A stretch of 32,632 bases of DNA from CAXTEJ01 sp964243295 (GTDB lineage Bacteria; Actinomycetota; Actinomycetes; Actinomycetales; Angustibacteraceae). Position 1 is the stretch's first letter. Each line of letters opens with the position of its first letter. The stretch spans positions 1-32,632 of the forward strand of contig CAXTEJ010000036.1 in assembly GCA_964243295.1 (NCBI GenBank), in the 5' to 3' direction. The translations under genes and the position numbers were made by a program. Below, one piece after another: positions 17,165-25,282 of the stretch. The notes beneath the pieces are model-generated. The model did not search any database. It saw nothing but the letters and a program-made list of their open reading frames with translations, and had not been told where the DNA came from.

Positions 17165-17177
17165 CATGATGACGACC
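17165..17177 (+). promoter_or_regulatory. Putative leaderless -10 of ligA
   Basis: CATGAT (17165-17170), 7 nt, then GTG at 17178. It matches A2 and T6 of TANNNT only. The spacing favours GTG 17178 over the two in-frame ATGs just upstream (17166, 17169). Confidence 0.4.
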
Positions 17178-19457
17178 GTGAGCGACGACAGCCAGCCCGA
17201 GACCGCGGTGCCCGAGTCTGCGGTGCCTGAGTCTGCGGTGCCCGAGTCTGCGGTGCCCGAGTCCTCGGTGCCCGCCCAGCCCCCGGTGCCCGACGCGGCC
17301 CGGCACCGCTGGGCCGAGCTCGCCGACGAGGTCAACGGCCACCGGTTCGCCTACTACGTCAAGGACGCGCCGACCGTCAGCGACGGCGAGTTCGACGCGC
17401 TGCTGCGCGAGCTGGAGGCGCTCGAGGCCGAGCACCCCGGGCTCCGGCGTCCCGACAGCCCCACGCAGGTCGTCGGCGGCACCTTCTCCACCGACTTCGC
17501 GCCGGTCGACCACCTCGAGCGCCTGCTGAGCCTCGACAACGTGTTCAGCCCGGACGAGCTGGCCGGCTGGGCCGACCGCGTGCTGCGCGACGCCCACGGC
17601 GCCGAGGTGCACTGGCTGTGCGAGCTGAAGGTCGACGGGCTCGCGGTCGACCTGGTCTACGAGCGGGGCCGCCTCGTGCGCGCCGCCACGCGCGGTGACG
17701 GCCGCACCGGCGAGGACGTCACCCTCAACGTGCGCACGATGCGCGACGTCCCCTCGGTGCTGACCGGCGACCCGCCCGAGCTGCTCGAGGTGCGCGGGGA
17801 GGTCTACTTCCCGAGCGAGGCGTTCGAGCAGCTCAACGCCGACCTCGCCGAGGCCGGCCGGGCTCCCTTCGCCAACCCGCGCAACGCTGCCGCAGGATCG
17901 CTTCGGCAGAAGGACCCCCGGGTCACCGCGACGCGGCCGCTGCACCTGGTGGTGCACGGGCTGGGCAAGCGCACCGGGATCGACCTGGTGCGTCAGTCCG
18001 ACGCCTACGACCTGCTCGCCGGGCTCGGGCTGCCGGTCGGTCGCCACACCAGGGTCTTCAGCGACCTCGCCGACGTCGTCGCCTTCGTCGAGGACTTCGG
18101 CGAGCACCGCGGCTCGGTCGAGCACGAGATCGACGGCGTCGTGGTCAAGGTCGACGAGGTCGCCGTGCAGCGCCGGCTGGGTGCCACCTCGCGGGCGCCG
18201 CGCTGGGCGATCGCCTACAAGTACCCGCCGCAGGAGGTCACGACCAGGCTGCTCGACATCAGGGTCAACGTCGGCCGCACCGGCCGGGTCACGCCGTACG
18301 CCGTGATGGAGCCCGTGCTCGTCAGCGGCTCGACCGTCGAGATGGCGACGCTCCACAACGCGACGGAGGTGCACCGCAAGGACGTGCGGGTCGGCGACAC
18401 CGTGGTGCTGCGCAAGGCCGGTGACGTCATCCCCGAGGTGCTCGCGCCGGTCATCGACCTGCGCCCCGGCGGCCCGGACGGGCTGCCCCAGTTCGTCATG
18501 CCCACGCACTGCCCGGTCGAGGCCGGGGGGTGCGGCACGCTGCTCGCGCCCGCGAAGGAGGGCGACGTCGACATCCGCTGCCCCAACACGCGGTCGTGCC
18601 CGGCCCAGCTGCGCGAGCGGCTGTTCTCGCTGGCCTCCCGCGGGGCCTTCGACATCGAGGCGCTCGGCTACGAGGCGGCCGCGGCGCTGCTCACGGCCGG
18701 GGTGGTGCGCGACGAGGGCGACGTCTTCGGCCTCGACGAGGACCAGCTGAGGCGCGTGCCGCTGTTCACGCGCAAGGACGGCGCGCTGTCGGCCAACGGC
18801 CGTCGCCTGCTCACCAACCTCGAGCAGGCCAAGGCCCAGCCGCTGTGGCGCGCGCTGGTCGCCCTGTCGATCCGCCACGTCGGGCCGACCGCCGCCCGCG
18901 CCATCTCCGCCGAGCTGCAGACGATGGACGAGGTCGAGCGGGTCGCGACCGAGGGTGACGTCGCCCGGCTGGCCGGTGTCGCCGGGGTCGGGCCGGTCAT
19001 CGCCACGGCGCTGGTCGAGTGGTTCGCCGTCGACTGGCACCGGGAGATCGTCGCCCGGTGGCGGGCGTCCGGCGTCCAGCTGACCGACGACCGTGACCAC
19101 AGCGTGCGGCGCACCCTCGAGGGCCTGACCCTTGTCGTCACCGGCACCCTCGAGGGCCTGAGCCGGGACGAGGCCCGGGAGGCGATCCTCGTCCGCGGCG
19201 GCAAGGTGTCGGGCGCGGTGTCGAAGAAGACGTCGTACGTCGTGGTCGGCGACAACCCGGGCACCAAGCACGACAAGGCCGTCCAGCTCGGGCTGCCCGT
19301 GCTCGACGAGGCGGGCCTGCGCGAGCTGCTCGCGAACGGGCCGCCGCCCGCGCCGGATCCCGGCGCCGACGGTGCGTTAGAGGCCGAGTCCGAGGCCGCT
19401 CCGGACGCTCCCGCTCACGCTGCTGCTGACGCCGGAGCGGTCACGGCCGACACGTAG
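17178..19457 (+). CDS. ligA: NAD-dependent DNA ligase LigA
   Basis: It seals nicks in replication and repair using NAD+. It has 759 residues, longer than the usual 670-700. An unusual N-terminal tail holds four AVPES repeats. Domain Ia then begins near ARHRWAELADEVNGHRFAYYV. The adenylated lysine is K151 in LKVDGLAVD; the OB fold and the zinc finger follow, HhH repeats include GVAGVGPVIA, and the C-terminal BRCT domain starts near RRTLEGLTLVVTGTLEG. The zinc finger has four cysteines, but the first pair is CPVEAGGC (C-x6-C) instead of the usual C-x2-C. The protein ends in an Ala/Asp/Glu-rich tail after LRELLANGP that is probably disordered. Its TAG stop is also the first three bases of the gatC -10. 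The neighbourhood equals that of mycobacterial ligA. Confidence 0.96.
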   Translation: MSDDSQPETAVPESAVPESAVPESAVPESSVPAQPPVPDAARHRWAELADEVNGHRFAYYVKDAPTVSDGEFDALLRELEALEAEHPGLRRPDSPTQVVGGTFSTDFAPVDHLERLLSLDNVFSPDELAGWADRVLRDAHGAEVHWLCELKVDGLAVDLVYERGRLVRAATRGDGRTGEDVTLNVRTMRDVPSVLTGDPPELLEVRGEVYFPSEAFEQLNADLAEAGRAPFANPRNAAAGSLRQKDPRVTATRPLHLVVHGLGKRTGIDLVRQSDAYDLLAGLGLPVGRHTRVFSDLADVVAFVEDFGEHRGSVEHEIDGVVVKVDEVAVQRRLGATSRAPRWAIAYKYPPQEVTTRLLDIRVNVGRTGRVTPYAVMEPVLVSGSTVEMATLHNATEVHRKDVRVGDTVVLRKAGDVIPEVLAPVIDLRPGGPDGLPQFVMPTHCPVEAGGCGTLLAPAKEGDVDIRCPNTRSCPAQLRERLFSLASRGAFDIEALGYEAAAALLTAGVVRDEGDVFGLDEDQLRRVPLFTRKDGALSANGRRLLTNLEQAKAQPLWRALVALSIRHVGPTAARAISAELQTMDEVERVATEGDVARLAGVAGVGPVIATALVEWFAVDWHREIVARWRASGVQLTDDRDHSVRRTLEGLTLVVTGTLEGLSRDEAREAILVRGGKVSGAVSKKTSYVVVGDNPGTKHDKAVQLGLPVLDEAGLRELLANGPPPAPDPGADGALEAESEAAPDAPAHAAADAGAVTADT
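17208..17267 (+). repeat. Four 15-bp tandem repeats encoding AVPES in the LigA N terminus
   Basis: Four in-frame copies of GTGCCCGAGTCTGCG (one with T for C at base 6, the last ending CCTCG) encode a VPESA/VPESS repeat. The array is in phase with the codons, so copy-number change keeps the reading frame. Confidence 0.9.
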
Positions 19458-19467
19458 GATCGAGGCC
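19455..19467 (+). promoter_or_regulatory. Leaderless -10 of gatC, overlapping the ligA stop codon
   Basis: TAGGAT (19455-19460), 7 nt, then the gatC ATG at 19468. The first three bases are the ligA TAG stop. The 13-bp stretch is nearly identical to the ilvD promoter (30557-30569). Confidence 0.65.
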
Positions 19468-19764
19468 ATGTCCCAGCTCACCCGCGACGACGTCGCCCAC
19501 CTGTCCGCGCTGGCGCGCATCGCCGCCAGCGACGACGAGCTCGACCGTCTCGCCGGCGAGCTGGGCGTGATCCTCGACGCCGTGGCCCGGGTCGGCGAGG
19601 TGGCCGCCGACGACGTGCCGCCGATGTCCCACCCGCTGCCGCTCACCAACGTGACGCGTCCGGACGTGCCGCACCGCAGCCTCACGCCCGAGCAGGCGCT
19701 CGCCGGCGCCCCGGCCAGCGAGCAGGGCCGCTTCCGCGTGCCGCGCATCCTCGAGGAGGACTGA
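19468..19764 (+). CDS. gatC: Asp-tRNA(Asn)/Glu-tRNA(Gln) amidotransferase subunit C
   Basis: GatC is a 98-residue helical belt that stabilises the GatA-GatB complex. The start MSQLTRDDVAHLSALARIAASDDELDRLAGELG and the C-terminal DVPHRSLTPEQALAGAP are typical. The ATG is 7 nt after TAGGAT, and the last base of its stop codon is the first base of the gatA ATG (TGATG). It heads the gatCAB operon. Confidence 0.95.
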   Translation: MSQLTRDDVAHLSALARIAASDDELDRLAGELGVILDAVARVGEVAADDVPPMSHPLPLTNVTRPDVPHRSLTPEQALAGAPASEQGRFRVPRILEED

Positions 19765-21290
19765 TGAGCGACCTCACCCGCCGCACCGCCGCCGACCTCG
19801 GCGAGGCCATCGCCTCGGGGCAGACCAGCGCCGTCGAGGTCACGGCTGCTCACCTCGACCGCATCGCCGCGGTCGACACCGACGTCCACGCCTTCCTCCA
19901 CGTCGACGCCGAGGGCGCGCTGGCCGCCGCCCGGGCGGTCGACGACCGGCGGGCGTCCGGCGAGCGGCTCGGCCCGCTGGCCGGCGTCCCGATCGCCGTC
20001 AAGGACGTCGTCACCACCCTCGGGCTGCCGACGACCGCGGGCTCACGCATCCTCGAGGGCTGGGTGCCGCCGTACGACGCGACGCTGGTCACCCGGCTGC
20101 GCGAGGCCGGCCTGGTGATCCTCGGCAAGACCAACATGGACGAGTTCGCGATGGGCTCCTCGACCGAGCACTCGGCGTACGGCCCGACCCGCAACCCCTG
20201 GGACCTCACCCGCATCCCCGGCGGCTCCGGCGGCGGCTCGGCCGCGGCGTGCGCGGCCTTCGAGGCGCCGCTCGCGATCGGCACCGACACCGGCGGCTCG
20301 ATCCGCCAGCCCGCGGCCGTCACCGGCACGGTCGGGGTCAAGCCGACGTACGGCGGTGTCTCGCGCTACGGCCTGATCGCCATGGCCAGCAGCCTCGACC
20401 AGGCCGGCCCCTGCGCGCGCACCGTGCTCGACGCGGCGCTGCTGCACGAGGTCATCGGCGGCCACGACCCGAGGGACTCCACCAGCATCGACGCGCCCGT
20501 CCCGGCCGTGGTGGCGGCCGCCCGGCGCGCCGACGTGCGCGGCGTCCGCATCGGTGTGGTGCGCGAGCTCGGGGGAGACGGTTACCAGGCGGGCGTCCGC
20601 GCACGATTCGAGGAGGCCGTGCAGCTGCTGGTCGACGCCGGCGCCGAGGTCGTCGAGGTCTCGTGCCCGAGCTTCGACTACGCGCTCGCCGCCTACTACC
20701 TGCTGATGCCGAGCGAGGCCAGCAGCAACCTCGCCAAGTTCGACGCCATGCGCTACGGCCTGCGCGTCGTGCCCGACGGCGACGCCGTCACCGCCGAGCA
20801 GGTGATGAGCGCCACCCGCGAGGCCGGCTTCGGCGACGAGGTCAAGCGCCGCATCATCCTCGGCACCTACGCGCTCTCGAGCGGCTACTACGACGCCTAC
20901 TACGGCCAGGCGCAGAAGGTCCGCACGCTCATCGCCCGCGACTTCGCGGCCGCCTTCGAGCAGGCCGACGTGCTCATCTCGCCGACCGCGCCCACCACCG
21001 CGTTCCGCCTCGGCGAGAAGCTCGACGACCCGCTCGCCATGTACCTGAACGACGTCGCGACCATCCCCGCCAACCTCGCGGGCGTCCCGGGCATGTCGCT
21101 GCCCGCGGGCCGTGCCGACGAGGACGGCCTGCCGGTCGGCGTCCAGCTGCTGGCGCCCGCCACCCGTGACGAGCGGCTGTACGGCGTCGGCGCGGCCCTC
21201 GAGCGGCTGCTGCGCGAGCGCTGGGGTGCCCCGCTGCTCGACCGCGTCCCCGAGCTTCGCGCCACCGGCCTGCAGGAGGTCTCCGCATGA
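19764..21290 (+). CDS. gatA: Asp-tRNA(Asn)/Glu-tRNA(Gln) amidotransferase subunit A
   Basis: GatA hydrolyses glutamine and channels ammonia to GatB for the synthesis of Gln-tRNA(Gln) and/or Asn-tRNA(Asn). It has 508 residues. The amidase-signature triad is complete: K80 (IAVKDVVTT), cis-Ser S155 (PGGSGGG) and nucleophile S179 (DTGGSIRQPA). The Ser spacing and the Lys position equal those I recall for Staphylococcus aureus GatA plus one residue. GAGGAGGA precedes the ATG inside gatC. The gene overlaps gatB by ATGA. Mycobacteria have pfkA between gatA and gatB; here the genes are contiguous. Confidence 0.97.
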   Translation: MSDLTRRTAADLGEAIASGQTSAVEVTAAHLDRIAAVDTDVHAFLHVDAEGALAAARAVDDRRASGERLGPLAGVPIAVKDVVTTLGLPTTAGSRILEGWVPPYDATLVTRLREAGLVILGKTNMDEFAMGSSTEHSAYGPTRNPWDLTRIPGGSGGGSAAACAAFEAPLAIGTDTGGSIRQPAAVTGTVGVKPTYGGVSRYGLIAMASSLDQAGPCARTVLDAALLHEVIGGHDPRDSTSIDAPVPAVVAAARRADVRGVRIGVVRELGGDGYQAGVRARFEEAVQLLVDAGAEVVEVSCPSFDYALAAYYLLMPSEASSNLAKFDAMRYGLRVVPDGDAVTAEQVMSATREAGFGDEVKRRIILGTYALSSGYYDAYYGQAQKVRTLIARDFAAAFEQADVLISPTAPTTAFRLGEKLDDPLAMYLNDVATIPANLAGVPGMSLPAGRADEDGLPVGVQLLAPATRDERLYGVGAALERLLRERWGAPLLDRVPELRATGLQEVSA

Positions 21291-22825
21291 CCGTCACGTC
21301 CCACCCGACCACCGAGGACGTCCTCGACTACGACGAGGTGCTCGCGCGCTTCGACCCCGCCATCGGTCTGGAGGTGCACGTCGAGCTGTCGACCCGCACC
21401 AAGATGTTCTGCGGCTGCGCCACCGCGTTCGGCGCCGAGCCCAACACCCAGGTGTGCCCGGTCTGCCTCGGGCTGCCCGGCGCGCTGCCGGTCGTGAACG
21501 AGGCGGCCGTCGAGTCGGCGGTGCGCATCGGCCTCGCGCTCGACTGCACCATCACCCCGTGGGGCCGCTTCGCGCGCAAGAACTACTTCTACCCCGACAT
21601 GCCCAAGAACTTCCAGACCTCCCAGTACGACGAGCCCATCGCCGTCGACGGCCACCTCGACGTCCAGCTGGACGACGGCACCGTCGTCCGGGTCGACATC
21701 GAGCGCGCCCACATGGAGGAGGACACCGGCAAGTCGCTGCACGTCGGCGGCTCCACCGGTCGCATCCACGGCGCCGACCACTCGCTGGTCGACTACAACC
21801 GCGCCGGCATCCCGCTCATCGAGATCGTCACGCGCCCGCTGCTCGGCGCCGGCGCGCGGGCGCCCGAGGTGGCCCGGGCCTACGTCGGCGCGCTGCGCGA
21901 CCTGCTGCGCGCCCTCGACGTCTCCGACGTCCGGATGGAGCAGGGGTCGCTGCGCTGCGACGCCAACGTGTCGCTGCGCCCGAGAGCCGACGACGAGCGG
22001 GCGCAGGCGGCGGTGCCGCTCGGCACCCGCACCGAGACCAAGAACGTCAACTCCCTGCGCAGCGTCGAGCGGGCCGTGCGCTATGAGATGACCCGGCAGG
22101 CCGCGCGGCTGGTCGCGGGCGAGACGGTGGTGCAGGAGACCCGGCACTGGCAGGAGGACTCCGGCCTGACGACGTCCGGCCGCGAGAAGTCCGACGCCGA
22201 GGACTACCGCTACTTCCCCGAGCCCGACCTCGTGCCGGTCGCGCCCGACGCCGCGTGGGTCGCCTCGCTCGCCGCGACGCTGCCCGAGGCCCCGCCGGTG
22301 CGCCGCAAGCGGCTGCAGCTGGCGTGGGGGCTGACCGACCTGCAGATGCGTGACCTGGTCAACGCCGGCGCCACCGAGCTGGTCGACGCGACGGTCGCCG
22401 CGGGGGCCCCGCCGGCCGCCGCCGCGAAGTGGTGGTCGGGCGAGTTGGCCCGCACTGCCAACGCGCAGGGCGTCGAGCTCGCCGCGCTGCCGGTGACACC
22501 GGCGCAGGTCGCCGAGCTCGCGGGCCTGGTCAGCGCCGGGCGCGTCAACGACACCATGGCCCGCCAGGTGCTCGAGGGCGTGCTCGCCGGCGAGGGCTCG
22601 CCGGAGGCGGTCGTCGCCGCGCGCGGCCTCGAGCTCGTGTCGGACGACGGGGCGCTGGGCGCCGCGGTCGACCGGGCGATCGCCGACCAGCCCGGCGTCG
22701 CGCAGAAGGTGCGCGACGGCAAGGTCGCCGCCGCCGGCGCCCTCATCGGTGCGGTCATGAAGCAGCTGGGCGGCCAGGCCGACGCAGCACGGGTGCGCGA
22801 GCTGGTGCTCGAGCGGCTGAGCTGA
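21287..22825 (+). CDS. gatB: Asp-tRNA(Asn)/Glu-tRNA(Gln) amidotransferase subunit B
   Basis: GatB binds the misacylated tRNA, activates the Glu/Asp side chain with ATP and accepts ammonia from GatA. It has 512 residues. The N-terminal cradle contains IGLEVHVELSTRTKMFCGC and CPVCLGLPGALPVVN, whose paired cysteines form the zinc site, followed by ARKNYFYPDMPKNFQTSQYD. The YqeY-like tRNA-binding tail includes NDTMARQVLEGVLAGEGSPE. The ATG overlaps the gatA stop (ATGA), and GCAGGAGG lies just upstream. It is followed by a hairpin. Confidence 0.97.
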   Translation: MTVTSHPTTEDVLDYDEVLARFDPAIGLEVHVELSTRTKMFCGCATAFGAEPNTQVCPVCLGLPGALPVVNEAAVESAVRIGLALDCTITPWGRFARKNYFYPDMPKNFQTSQYDEPIAVDGHLDVQLDDGTVVRVDIERAHMEEDTGKSLHVGGSTGRIHGADHSLVDYNRAGIPLIEIVTRPLLGAGARAPEVARAYVGALRDLLRALDVSDVRMEQGSLRCDANVSLRPRADDERAQAAVPLGTRTETKNVNSLRSVERAVRYEMTRQAARLVAGETVVQETRHWQEDSGLTTSGREKSDAEDYRYFPEPDLVPVAPDAAWVASLAATLPEAPPVRRKRLQLAWGLTDLQMRDLVNAGATELVDATVAAGAPPAAAAKWWSGELARTANAQGVELAALPVTPAQVAELAGLVSAGRVNDTMARQVLEGVLAGEGSPEAVVAARGLELVSDDGALGAAVDRAIADQPGVAQKVRDGKVAAAGALIGAVMKQLGGQADAARVRELVLERLS

Positions 22826-22843
22826 CCGTCTGCCACTGCAGGG

Positions 22844-22861
22844 CACCCGGCCGTTCGGGTG
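22844..22861 (+). terminator. Short hairpin after gatB
   Basis: CACCCG-GCCGTT-CGGGTG is a perfect 6-bp stem with a 6-nt loop, 19 bp after the gatB stop. There is no T-tract. It is plausible as the end of the gatCAB transcript. Confidence 0.45.
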
Positions 22862-22880
22862 ACGCGCGCGCACGACACCC

Positions 22881-25220
22881 GTGCGGTCGGCGGCTCGGGG
22901 CCGGGTGATCGTCAAGCGGGGCGCCGCCCTGTCCGATGCACCGGCAGTGCCCGTGAGCTCGCTCCGCTCCTGGTCGGTCGCGCTGCCCCTGGTGGGCCTG
23001 CTCGCGGCCGCCTGCTCGGGCGTGCTCGTCCGGGTCGACCACGGGCTGGCCGTCCAGGTGGGCCTGTGCGCCGGCGCAGCGACCTCGCTCGTGGTCGGCG
23101 TCCACCTGCTGTGGGTGACGCGAGCCCGCCCCCACCCGGCCTCCGCGCGGCTGATCGGCGTGGCCCTGCTGCTGTGGGGGACGAGCCTCGCCCTCGTCGC
23201 CGGGGCGGTGGGCGAGGCCGGCGCGGGCTACCCGACGACGGGCGACCAGGTCGCCAGCGTCGGCGCGGTGCTGGCGCTGCTGGGGCTGGGGGTCGCCGCC
23301 CGGGGCCGCTCGCTGGCGGTCGACCTGGCCCGCGTGATGCTGGACGGCCTGCTGCTCGGCACCTCGGCCCTGCTCCTGGTATGGCGCCTGCTGCTCAGCG
23401 GCACGCTGTTCGAGGCCCCGGTGACCGACGCCGTGAGCCTGTCGGGTCTGAGCGTCATCGGCCTGGACGTCGTCGCGCTCTCGCTCGTCTCGCTGCTGTT
23501 CCTGCGCGACGTCGACACCGAGCTGCTGGTCGGCGCCTTCGGCGTGCTCGCCGTGACGGTGGGGGACGTCCTGGTGCTGCGCGGCCTGGGCGAGCCGTCC
23601 GACCGGTGGCCGTGGCAGCTCGGACCCCTGAGCGCGCTGGCCGCCGCCGCGCTGGCGCTGGCCCTGCTGCGGTTCGACTCCCGCACCCGGCCGAAGTCGG
23701 TCAGCGACCGCGTCGACGACCGCACCGACGCTCGCCTGACCGTCGCGACGACCGTGGCGAGCCTGATGCTGCTCGGCACCTCCAACGTGTCGGTGCTGCT
23801 GCAGCGCGAGGCGCTCGACCGCGTGACCATGGTGCTGACCCTCGTGGTCGTGGTCGTGTTCTCGGCCCGGGAGGTGGTGGGCGGGCTGGTGCGGCGCACG
23901 ATGCTGCGCAGCCTGACCGCGCTCGCCTACCGCGACCCGCTCACCTCGCTGGGCAACCGGCGATCGCTGGCCCTGCGGCACCGCACCCTCACCAGCACCG
24001 GCCGGGCGAGCCTGCTGAGCCTCGACCTGGACGGGTTCAAGGAGGTCAACGACCAGCTCGGTCACGCGCGCGGCGACGCGCTGCTCGCCGCCGTCGCCGA
24101 CCAGGTGCGCCGGTGCCTGCCCCCTGACGTCGAGGCCTTCCGGATCGGCGGTGACGAGTTCGCGGTGGTCGTGCCGGGCGACGACACCCGCGCCTCCGTC
24201 GTCGCCGAGCAGCTGCTCGTCGCCGTCCGTGCCGCGTCGCACGACGTGCCGGGCGCCTCGGCCATCCGCGTGTCGGCGAGCATCGGCATCGCCGAGCTGT
24301 CGCCGGACGTGCTGCGCGGCCTGGTCGAGAGCGGCGTCGCGCTGCGCGCCGCCAAGTCCGCGGGCCGTGACCGCGTCGAGCGCTACGACGGGCCCGTCGC
24401 GGCCCGCCACCGCCGCGCCCAGGTCGTCGAGCGGCGGCTCACCAGGGCCATCGCCGCCGGTGAGGTCGTCGCCTACTTCCAGCCCGTCGTCGACCTCGCG
24501 ACCCGCCGCGTCGTCGGCTTCGAGGCGCTCGCCCGGTGGGAGGACGCCGAGCTCGGCCGGGTGACGCCCGACGAGTTCATCCCGGTCGCCGAGCGGTCCG
24601 GCCTGATCAGCGAGCTCGGCATCGCGGTCGCCGCCCACGCGGTCGCTGCCGTCGCCCAGCTGGGCGCGGCCCACCCCGAGCTCGGGCCGCTGCGGATGGC
24701 GGTCAACGCCTCGGTCGTCCAGCTGCGGCGTCCGGGGTTCTGCGACCGGCTGCTGCGGATGTGCTTGCTCCACGGCGTCGACCCGCAGCAGATGATCGTG
24801 GAGGTGACCGAGTCGCTGTTCGTCGACCTCGACGACCCGGCGCTGCGCGAGCTGTCGCTGCTGCGGTCGCACGCGGTCAACGTCGCCATCGACGACTTCG
24901 GCAGCGGCTACTCCAGCCTCGCCTACCTCTCGCGCGTGCCCGCCAACATCCTCAAGCTCGACCGCGAGCTGGTCAGCCGCATCGTCACCGACCCCCGCGC
25001 GGGCAGCATCGTGGCCTCGATCGCGACCCTCGCCCGGGCCCTGCCCATGGACATCGTGATGGAGGGCATCGAGACCGCTGACGTGCACCAGGCCGTGATC
25101 GACGCCGGGGGCGGCTTCGGTCAGGGCTGGCTGTACGGCGCCGCGGTGCCGCTCGCCGACGTCGCGGCGCTCGTCCACCGCATCAACGCCGCCGCCGCCT
25201 CGCCGCTCGCGCTGCGCTGA
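22881..25220 (+). CDS. Membrane GGDEF-EAL protein (bifunctional cyclic-di-GMP cyclase/phosphodiesterase)
   Basis: About ten predicted membrane helices (roughly residues 25-340) precede a GGDEF domain and an EAL domain; total 779 residues from the longest start. The cyclase motif IGGDEFAVV is intact at residues 423-427, with YRDPLTSLGNRRSL before it; the inhibitory RxxD site is not conserved (LPPD). The EAL domain has E548 (FEALARWED), MAVNAS, EVTESLF, IDDFGSGYSS, KLDREL, EGIET and QGWLYG, so all usual metal and catalytic residues are present. Both activities are therefore possible; which dominates cannot be read from sequence. The start is uncertain: GTG 22881, 22905, 22947 and 22953 are all in frame, none with a Shine-Dalgarno or clear -10. 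Third-position GC is lower before 22953, so the true start may be the later one. It stands alone, flanked by hairpins. Confidence 0.93.
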   Translation: MRSAARGRVIVKRGAALSDAPAVPVSSLRSWSVALPLVGLLAAACSGVLVRVDHGLAVQVGLCAGAATSLVVGVHLLWVTRARPHPASARLIGVALLLWGTSLALVAGAVGEAGAGYPTTGDQVASVGAVLALLGLGVAARGRSLAVDLARVMLDGLLLGTSALLLVWRLLLSGTLFEAPVTDAVSLSGLSVIGLDVVALSLVSLLFLRDVDTELLVGAFGVLAVTVGDVLVLRGLGEPSDRWPWQLGPLSALAAAALALALLRFDSRTRPKSVSDRVDDRTDARLTVATTVASLMLLGTSNVSVLLQREALDRVTMVLTLVVVVVFSAREVVGGLVRRTMLRSLTALAYRDPLTSLGNRRSLALRHRTLTSTGRASLLSLDLDGFKEVNDQLGHARGDALLAAVADQVRRCLPPDVEAFRIGGDEFAVVVPGDDTRASVVAEQLLVAVRAASHDVPGASAIRVSASIGIAELSPDVLRGLVESGVALRAAKSAGRDRVERYDGPVAARHRRAQVVERRLTRAIAAGEVVAYFQPVVDLATRRVVGFEALARWEDAELGRVTPDEFIPVAERSGLISELGIAVAAHAVAAVAQLGAAHPELGPLRMAVNASVVQLRRPGFCDRLLRMCLLHGVDPQQMIVEVTESLFVDLDDPALRELSLLRSHAVNVAIDDFGSGYSSLAYLSRVPANILKLDRELVSRIVTDPRAGSIVASIATLARALPMDIVMEGIETADVHQAVIDAGGGFGQGWLYGAAVPLADVAALVHRINAAAASPLALR

Positions 25221-25225
25221 CCTCC

Positions 25226-25267
25226 GACCCCAGGACCCGGCCAACCCGGCCGGCGGTGGCTGGGGTC
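25226..25267 (+). terminator. Hairpin after the GGDEF-EAL gene
   Basis: GACCCCAG / CTGGGGTC gives 8-bp perfect arms around a GC-rich loop that itself can fold (GGCC-AACCC-GGCC). It ends 3 bp before the -10 of the next gene. Confidence 0.5.
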
Positions 25268-25270
25268 AGC

Positions 25271-25282
25271 GATACTGGGTCG
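25271..25282 (+). promoter_or_regulatory. Putative leaderless -10 of the RsbW-like gene
   Basis: GATACT (25271-25276), 6 nt, then the ATG at 25283. It has A2 and T6 of the -10 consensus; there is no Shine-Dalgarno. Confidence 0.5.

Noticed and set aside
14526..19271. Very long minus-strand open frame across mnmA to ligA
   Set aside because: It is antisense to five well-supported genes, has no recognisable domain and has shadow-type amino-acid composition.
22826..22952. A small separate gene or a promoter between gatB and the GGDEF-EAL gene
   Set aside because: Apart from the hairpin at 22844-22861 and competing GTG starts, I saw no -10 at the usual distance and no conserved short reading frame.
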